Source: Streptomyces anulatus (GTDB taxonomy: Bacteria > Actinomycetota > Actinomycetes > Streptomycetales > Streptomycetaceae). From it: 64,000 nucleotides of DNA. The number at the start of each line of letters is the position of its first letter. Positions within the stretch are counted from its first letter, which is position 1. The DNA lies in the NCBI RefSeq assembly GCF_000721175.1, contig NZ_JOEZ01000016.1:434001-498000 (forward strand), in the 5' to 3' direction. The notes under the pieces were generated by a model. The model saw only the letters and a list, made by a program, of their open reading frames with translations. It was not told the DNA's origin and did not search any database. The translations under genes were made by a program, and so were the position numbers. Below are positions 59,480 through 64,000 of the stretch, in pieces.

Positions 59480-60354
59480 CCACCGCGACCGAAACCCCCG
59501 CCCGGCACGCCGTGCCCAAGGTCCGGCTGCGCGGCGAACGCTCCCCGCTCGCCTCCGTCGCCCTGCACCTCACCCTGATCACCGCCTCGGTGATCGCGGT
59601 CTTCCCGGTGCTGTGGGTCCTGCTGACCTCGCTCAAGCCCGCCAAGTACGCCACCACCACGGACTTCTTCCGCGAGACGACGTTTCTCAACTACACGAAC
59701 CTGATCCGCGACACCGAGTTCCTCAACTGGTTCGCCAACTCGGTGATCATCTCCGCACTCTCCACCGTGATCGGCGTCTTCGTCGCCGCCACCACGGGAT
59801 ACGCGGTGAGCCGCTTCCGCTTCCCCGGCAAACGCGGGCTGATGTGGACGCTGCTGATCACCCAGATGTTCCCGGTCGCCGTCCTCATCGTGCCGATCTA
59901 CAACATCATGTCGACCCTGGGGCTGCTCAACCAGCCCACCGGACTCGTCATCACCTACCTCACCATCTCGGTGCCGTTCTGCGCCTGGATGATGAAGGGC
60001 TTCTTCGACACCATCCCGCGTGAGATCGACGAGTCGGGCGAGGTCGACGGCCTCACCCCGTTCGGCACCTTCTTCCGGCTCATCCTGCCGCTGGCCAAGC
60101 CGGGCCTCGCGGTCACCGCGTTCTACTCCTTCATCACCGCCTGGGGCGAAGTGGCGTACGCCTCCGCCTTCCTGGTCGGCGACGAGAACCTGACGCTCGC
60201 CGGCGGACTGCAGAAGTTCGTCAACCAGTACGGCGCCCAGTGGGGCCCCATGACGGCGGCCTCCGTGCTCATCGCCATCCCGGCCGCCCTGGTGTTCCTG
60301 TTCGCGCAGAAACACCTCGTCACCGGCATGTCCGCCGGGGCCGTCAAGGGCTGA
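59476..60354 (+). CDS. malG: Maltose ABC transporter permease MalG
   Basis: The protein is 292 residues with six membrane helices: VFPVLWVLLTSLKPAKYATT near the N-terminus and the EAA loop IDESGEVDGLTPFGTFFRLI LP region. The start is GTG at 59476, overlapping the malF stop, so the two are coupled. It pairs with MalF to form the translocation channel. Confidence 0.95.
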   Translation: MTTATETPARHAVPKVRLRGERSPLASVALHLTLITASVIAVFPVLWVLLTSLKPAKYATTTDFFRETTFLNYTNLIRDTEFLNWFANSVIISALSTVIGVFVAATTGYAVSRFRFPGKRGLMWTLLITQMFPVAVLIVPIYNIMSTLGLLNQPTGLVITYLTISVPFCAWMMKGFFDTIPREIDESGEVDGLTPFGTFFRLILPLAKPGLAVTAFYSFITAWGEVAYASAFLVGDENLTLAGGLQKFVNQYGAQWGPMTAASVLIAIPAALVFLFAQKHLVTGMSAGAVKG

Positions 60355-60392
60355 GGCTCGCGGCTCCCGCACGCACCACCGCACCCGTCACG

Positions 60393-60428
60393 GCGGCGCC
60401 GGCTCCCCGACCCGGTCACCGGCGCCGC
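60393..60428. terminator. Hairpin between malG and aglA
   Basis: A 10-bp perfect stem (GCGGCGCCGG / CCGGCGCCGC) with a 16-nt loop in the 100-bp gap. It could attenuate transcription into aglA or stabilise the malEFG mRNA. Confidence 0.5.
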
Positions 60429-60454
60429 TCCCCACCCAGACACCCAGGGACGAC

Positions 60455-62182
60455 ATGACCCAGCACCTCGCTGCCCCCTCCACCGGCACGTCCGACGACG
60501 CCCCGGGCCACCGCACCGGCTGGTGGCAGGACGCGGTGATCTACCAGGTCTATCCGCGGAGCTTCGCCGACGGCAACGGTGACGGCATGGGTGACCTCGC
60601 CGGCGTCACCGCCCGCCTCCCCTACCTCCGGGACCTCGGCGTCGACGCGGTCTGGCTCTCCCCCTTCTACGCCTCCCCGCAGGCCGACGCCGGCTACGAC
60701 GTCGCCGACTACCGGGCCATCGACCCGATGTTCGGAACCCTGCTGGACGCCGACGCCATGATCCGCGAGGCGCACGGTCTGGGCCTGCGCATCATCGTCG
60801 ACCTGGTGCCCAACCACTCCTCCGACCAGCACGAGTGGTTCAAGCGTGCCCTGGCCGAGGGCCCCGGCTCCGCCCTGCGCGAGCGCTACCACTTCCGCCC
60901 CGGCAAGGGCGCGAACGGCGAACTCCCGCCCAACGACTGGGAGTCCATCTTCGGCGGCCCGGCCTGGACGCGTACGACCGACCCGGACGGCACCCCCGGC
61001 GACTGGTACCTCCACCTCTTCGCCCCCGAGCAGCCCGACTTCAACTGGGAGCACCCGGCAGTCGCCGACGAGTTCCGCTCCATCCTGCGCTTCTGGCTCG
61101 ACATGGGCGTCGACGGTTTCCGGGTCGACGTCGCGCACGGCCTCGTCAAGGCGGAGGGCCTGCCCGACCTCGGCTCGCACGACCAGCTCAAGCTGCTCGG
61201 CAACGACGTCATGCCGTTCTTCGACCAGGACGGCGTCCACGAGATCTACCGCAGCTGGCGCACCATCCTCGACGAGTACCCCGACACGATGGGGCCCGGA
61301 GGGCCTTCCTCGGAAGGGCGGCGGCAGGTGACGGGCGGGCGCATCGCCGTGGCCGAGGCCTGGACGCCCACCGTCGAGCGGACCGCCAACTACGTGCGCC
61401 CCGACGAGATGCACCAGGCGTTCAACTTCCAGTACCTGGCGACCGCCTGGGACGCCGCCGAACTGCGCAAGGTCATCGACACCTCGCTCGACGCGATGCG
61501 CCCGGTCGGCGCCCCCACCACCTGGGTGCTCTCCAACCACGACGTCACCCGGCACGCCACCCGGTTCGCCAACCCGGCGGGCCTGGGCACCCAGATCCGT
61601 ACCCCCGGCGACCGCGAGCTGGGCCTGCGCCGTGCCCGCGCCGCCTCCCTGCTGATGCTCGCCCTGCCCGGCTCCGCCTACGTCTACCAGGGCGAGGAGC
61701 TCGGCCTGCCCGACGTCACCGACCTGCCCGACGAGGCCCGCCAGGACCCCTCGTTCTTCCGCGCCGAGGGCCAGGACGGCTTCCGCGACGGCTGCCGCGT
61801 CCCGATCCCGTGGACCCGCGAGGGCACGTCGTACGGCTTCGGCGACGGCGGCAGCTGGCTCCCGCAGCCCGCCGGCTGGGGCGAGCTGTCCGTCGAGGCG
61901 CAGACCGGCGCGGAGGGCTCCACCCTGGAGCTGTACCGGGCGGCGATCTCCGCCCGCCGGGAGCACCCGGGCCTCGGCGCGGGCTCCGACGTCGAATGGC
62001 TGGACGGCCCCGAGGGCGTGCTCGTCCTCGCCCGCCCCGGCTTCGTCTGCACCGTCAACACCACCGGCGCCCCGGTCCGGATCACCGCCCGCGGCCGGGT
62101 GCTGCTCGCCAGCTCGCCGGTCACCGTGGACGGTGCCGAGGCCGTGCTGCCCGCCGACACCACGGTGTGGTGGACGGTGTGA
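60455..62182 (+). CDS. aglA: GH13 alpha-glucosidase, intracellular
   Basis: The protein is 575 residues without signal peptide. The (beta/alpha)8 barrel has YQVYPRSFADGNGDGMGDLA, VDLVPNHSSDQHEWF, GVDGFRVDVAHGLVK (nucleophile Asp, ~221), GRIAVAEAWTP (acid/base Glu, ~298) and WVLSNHDVTRH (~360). It fits GH13 alpha-glucosidases that split imported maltose and maltotriose. About 18 residues (MGPGGPSSEGRRQVTGG) are inserted before the acid/base strand. It ends overlapping the next LacI gene by 4 nt. Confidence 0.93.
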   Translation: MTQHLAAPSTGTSDDAPGHRTGWWQDAVIYQVYPRSFADGNGDGMGDLAGVTARLPYLRDLGVDAVWLSPFYASPQADAGYDVADYRAIDPMFGTLLDADAMIREAHGLGLRIIVDLVPNHSSDQHEWFKRALAEGPGSALRERYHFRPGKGANGELPPNDWESIFGGPAWTRTTDPDGTPGDWYLHLFAPEQPDFNWEHPAVADEFRSILRFWLDMGVDGFRVDVAHGLVKAEGLPDLGSHDQLKLLGNDVMPFFDQDGVHEIYRSWRTILDEYPDTMGPGGPSSEGRRQVTGGRIAVAEAWTPTVERTANYVRPDEMHQAFNFQYLATAWDAAELRKVIDTSLDAMRPVGAPTTWVLSNHDVTRHATRFANPAGLGTQIRTPGDRELGLRRARAASLLMLALPGSAYVYQGEELGLPDVTDLPDEARQDPSFFRAEGQDGFRDGCRVPIPWTREGTSYGFGDGGSWLPQPAGWGELSVEAQTGAEGSTLELYRAAISARREHPGLGAGSDVEWLDGPEGVLVLARPGFVCTVNTTGAPVRITARGRVLLASSPVTVDGAEAVLPADTTVWWTV

Positions 62183-63228
62183 CACCGCCCGCACCCAGGA
62201 CCACCGCCGCGCCCCGGCTCTCCGACATCGCCGGCCAGGCGGCGGTCAGCGAGGCGACGGTCAGCCGGGTCCTGAACGGGAAGCAGGGCGTCGCGGACAC
62301 CACGCGTCAGCGGGTGCTCGCGGCGCTCGACATCCTGGGCTACGAGCGGCCCGTACGGCTGCGGCAGCGCAGCGCCGGACTGATCGGCCTGGTGACGCCC
62401 GAACTCACCAACCCGATCTTCCCGGCGTTCGCGCAGTCCGTCGAGCAGGTGCTGGCCGGGCACGGCTACACCCCCGTGCTCTGTACCCAGCTGCCGGGCG
62501 GGGCCACCGAGGACGAGCTGGTCGAGCAGCTCGTGGAGCGGGGCGTCGGCGGCATCGTCTTCCTCTCCGGGCTGCACGCCGACACCTCCGCCGACCCGGG
62601 GCGCTACGCCGCGCTCACCGAGCGCGGCGTGCCGTTCGTCCTGATCAACGGCTACAACGAACGCATCAGCGCACCGTTCGTCTCGCCCGATGACAACGCT
62701 GCCGTACGGATGGCGCTGGGACACCTCGCCGACCTCGGCCACCGCCGGATCGGCCTGGCCATCGGCCCGCAGCGCTACGTCCCCTCCCGCCGCAAGCGCG
62801 ACGGGTTCGTGGAGGCGGCCGTCTCGGTCCTCGGTATGGACCGCTCGGAAGCCGAACTGCTGGTCTGCTCCACGCTGTTCAGCGTCGAGGGCGGTCAGGT
62901 GGCGGCCGGCGCCCTGCTGGACGCGGGCTGCACCGGCATCGTCTGCGGCAGCGACCTGATGGCCCTCGGCGTGGTCCGCGCCGCGCGGGGGAGAGGCCTG
63001 GAGGTGCCGCGTGACGTCTCGGTCGTCGGCTTCGACGACTCACAGCTCATCGCGTTCACCGACCCGCCGCTGACGACCGTGCGCCAGCCCGTGCAGGCGA
63101 TGGCGGCGGCCGCCGTGGGCGCGCTGCTCGAGGAGATCGGCGGGAGTCCGGTGCAGCGCACCGAGTACGTATTCCAGCCGGAGCTGGTCGTCCGGGGCTC
63201 GACGGCGGCGGTACGCACGGGGGACTGA
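62179..63228 (+). CDS. LacI-family regulator, MalR paralogue
   Basis: The protein is 349 residues. The HTH RLSDIAGQAAVSEATVSRVL with NGKQGVADTTRQRV differs from MalR at only a few positions outside the recognition helix, and the core follows MalR closely (IVFLSGLHADTSADPGRYAA; VGFDDSQLIAFTDPPLTTVR). The GTG at 62179 overlaps the aglA stop (GTGA), so it is co-translated with aglA. It likely reads the same CTTGC/GCAAG sites, perhaps with another sugar ligand. Confidence 0.92.
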   Translation: MTPPAPRTTAAPRLSDIAGQAAVSEATVSRVLNGKQGVADTTRQRVLAALDILGYERPVRLRQRSAGLIGLVTPELTNPIFPAFAQSVEQVLAGHGYTPVLCTQLPGGATEDELVEQLVERGVGGIVFLSGLHADTSADPGRYAALTERGVPFVLINGYNERISAPFVSPDDNAAVRMALGHLADLGHRRIGLAIGPQRYVPSRRKRDGFVEAAVSVLGMDRSEAELLVCSTLFSVEGGQVAAGALLDAGCTGIVCGSDLMALGVVRAARGRGLEVPRDVSVVGFDDSQLIAFTDPPLTTVRQPVQAMAAAAVGALLEEIGGSPVQRTEYVFQPELVVRGSTAAVRTGD

Positions 63229-63251
63229 GCCGGGCGGCAGAGCACGTACAG

Positions 63252-63316
63252 GAGAGGCACCAGGAGTCGGCCCAGGATGGGCCGGCGGGGAGTTGCAGCG
63301 ACTCCGGGTGCCTCTC
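63252..63316. terminator. Long hairpin after the second LacI gene
   Basis: GAGAGGCACC/GGTGCCTCTC (10 bp) continues, after one mismatch, into GGAGTCG/CGACTCC (7 bp), with an inner GCCC/GGGC. It ends 24 bp after the gene. Confidence 0.8.
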
Positions 63317-63430
63317 TTGTCGTGACCGGCCCGGCCGGCCGGGCGCGTGGGGTCCGATGCCGCGAGGCAGTACCGGAACCCCCGGCCGGCCGGACCGGAG
63401 TCGGGATGAAACGTAACAGGCCCGCAATAT

Positions 63431-63453
63431 CTTGCGAAAGGCCTTGCAGCAAG
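63431..63453. promoter_or_regulatory. MalR-type operator 1 upstream of the amylase
   Basis: CTTGCG then CTTGCAGCAAG (63443-63453). The 11-mer recurs exactly at 63574. Confidence 0.6.
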
Positions 63454-63520
63454 AAAACGAGAAGGAGCCGGGAAGGAAACCCCGCTGTTTCGTGGATGTG
63501 AGCGGGAGATGTCCAAAGGG

Positions 63521-63584
63521 TTGACCGGTGAGGGGAGGGCTCGTACGGTCTGCTCCGCGGCAAGGTTTGCATTCTTGCAGCAAG
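63521..63584 (+). promoter_or_regulatory. Amylase promoter and MalR-type operator 2
   Basis: TTGACC (63521-63526), 17 bp, TACGGT (63544-63549); then CTTGCAGCAAG (63574-63584) about 20 bp past the expected start site. The remainder of the gap 63229-63667 shows no gene. Confidence 0.65.
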
Positions 63585-63667
63585 AACCTTCAGGAGCCTT
63601 GAGGGCATGGCGCGTTGCCGAGGCTGCACCGTCACCCGCGTTTCCCCCCACCCGCAGGAGGAAAAAC

Positions 63668-64000
63668 ATGGCACGCAGATCCCCGTCTGCCGCGCTCGCC
63701 CTCGTGGCCTGCGCCGCCGCCCTCGTCATCCCCACCGGATTCGGCGCCGCGTCCCCCGCGCAGGCCGCCGCACCGGGCGACAAGGACGTCACCGCCGTGA
63801 TGTTCGAGTGGAAGTTCGCCTCCATAGCCAAGGCCTGCACGGACACCCTCGGTCCGGCGGGCTACGGCTACGTCCAGGTCTCGCCGCCCCAGGAGCACAT
63901 CCAGGGCGGCCAGTGGTGGACGTCCTACCAGCCCGTCAGCTACAAGATCGCCGGCCGCCTCGGCGACCGGGCCGCCTTCTCCGCCATGGTGAACACGTGT
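63668..64000 (+). CDS. Secreted alpha-amylase, N-terminus (cut by window edge)
   Basis: The first 111 codons are present. The signal peptide ([20 protein letters not shown], ending at SPAQAAAPG) is followed by [40 protein letters not shown] and [20 protein letters not shown], the GH13 alpha-amylase beginning. AGGAGG lies 7 nt before the ATG. In related strains the gene at this place is a fused amylase-pullulanase; the window is too short to tell. Regulated by the MalR-type sites upstream (inference). Confidence 0.93.
   Translation, partial: MARRSPSAALALVACAAALVIPTGFGAASPAQAAAPGDKDVTAVMFEWKFASIAKACTDTLGPAGYGYVQVSPPQEHIQGGQWWTSYQPVSYKIAGRLGDRAAFSAMVNTC

Overview
The window comes from a high-GC actinomycete, almost certainly a Streptomyces. 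Genes are strongly GC-biased, GTG and TTG starts are common, at least ten genes look leaderless (a TAnnnT-like -10 box 6 or 7 nt before the start codon), there are two large SARP/AfsR-type regulators, and TTA codons are nearly absent. By family content (eda, rnpB, npdG, map, panB, nadE, glnA2, glnE, malR-malEFG-aglA, extracellular amylase) it matches a conserved core block of Streptomyces chromosomes. This is recalled knowledge; no search was run.

Layout. 1-9.4 kb: the 5' end of eda (cut by the window edge) with a palindromic operator, yaaA, a MerR/membrane-protein pair, a Uma2 nuclease-like gene, the RNase P RNA gene rnpB, a Cys/His-rich small membrane protein, an acetyltransferase, a glycosyltransferase, an acetyltransferase gene broken by a tandem duplication, and a divergent MFS exporter/TetR pair. 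9.4-24 kb: a hypothetical gene, two PhzF-family genes, an SDR, a Tat-exported PhoD phosphatase with a TTA codon, a sugar-type oxidoreductase, a Bcr/CflA exporter, two lipoproteins, an Rsm22-type methyltransferase, a dimethylargininase gene truncated at a repeat end, a TetR gene behind an array of operator-like sites, and a primase/polymerase-like gene.

24-38.9 kb: heme oxygenase with an iron box, methionine aminopeptidase, F420-dependent NADP reductase, an M50 protease, a 1129-residue SARP regulator convergent to a Drr-type ABC exporter operon that has 11-bp direct repeats upstream, panB, an EEP-family membrane protein, an MFS fragment, and nadE. 39-45 kb: a copper-type locus (His/Met-rich membrane protein plus multicopper oxidase behind a CsoR-like site), a CBS protein, a DUF305/DUF3105 pair, and glnA2. 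45-51.5 kb: an MFS exporter divergent from a second SARP regulator, a structured leader with a small ORF, a PrmC-like methyltransferase and a PPOX protein. 51.6-64 kb: glnE, a PAP2 phosphatase, and a maltose/maltodextrin system (malR, malEFG, aglA, a second MalR-like LacI, and the start of a secreted amylase) with shared CTTGC/GCAAG operators.

No CRISPR array, tRNA, prophage or complete insertion sequence was seen. The most unusual signals are regulatory or remnant-like: operator arrays, SARP-type 11-bp repeats, the 49.9-kb leader, and two facing copies of a CTAG-bordered terminus, each next to a truncated gene.
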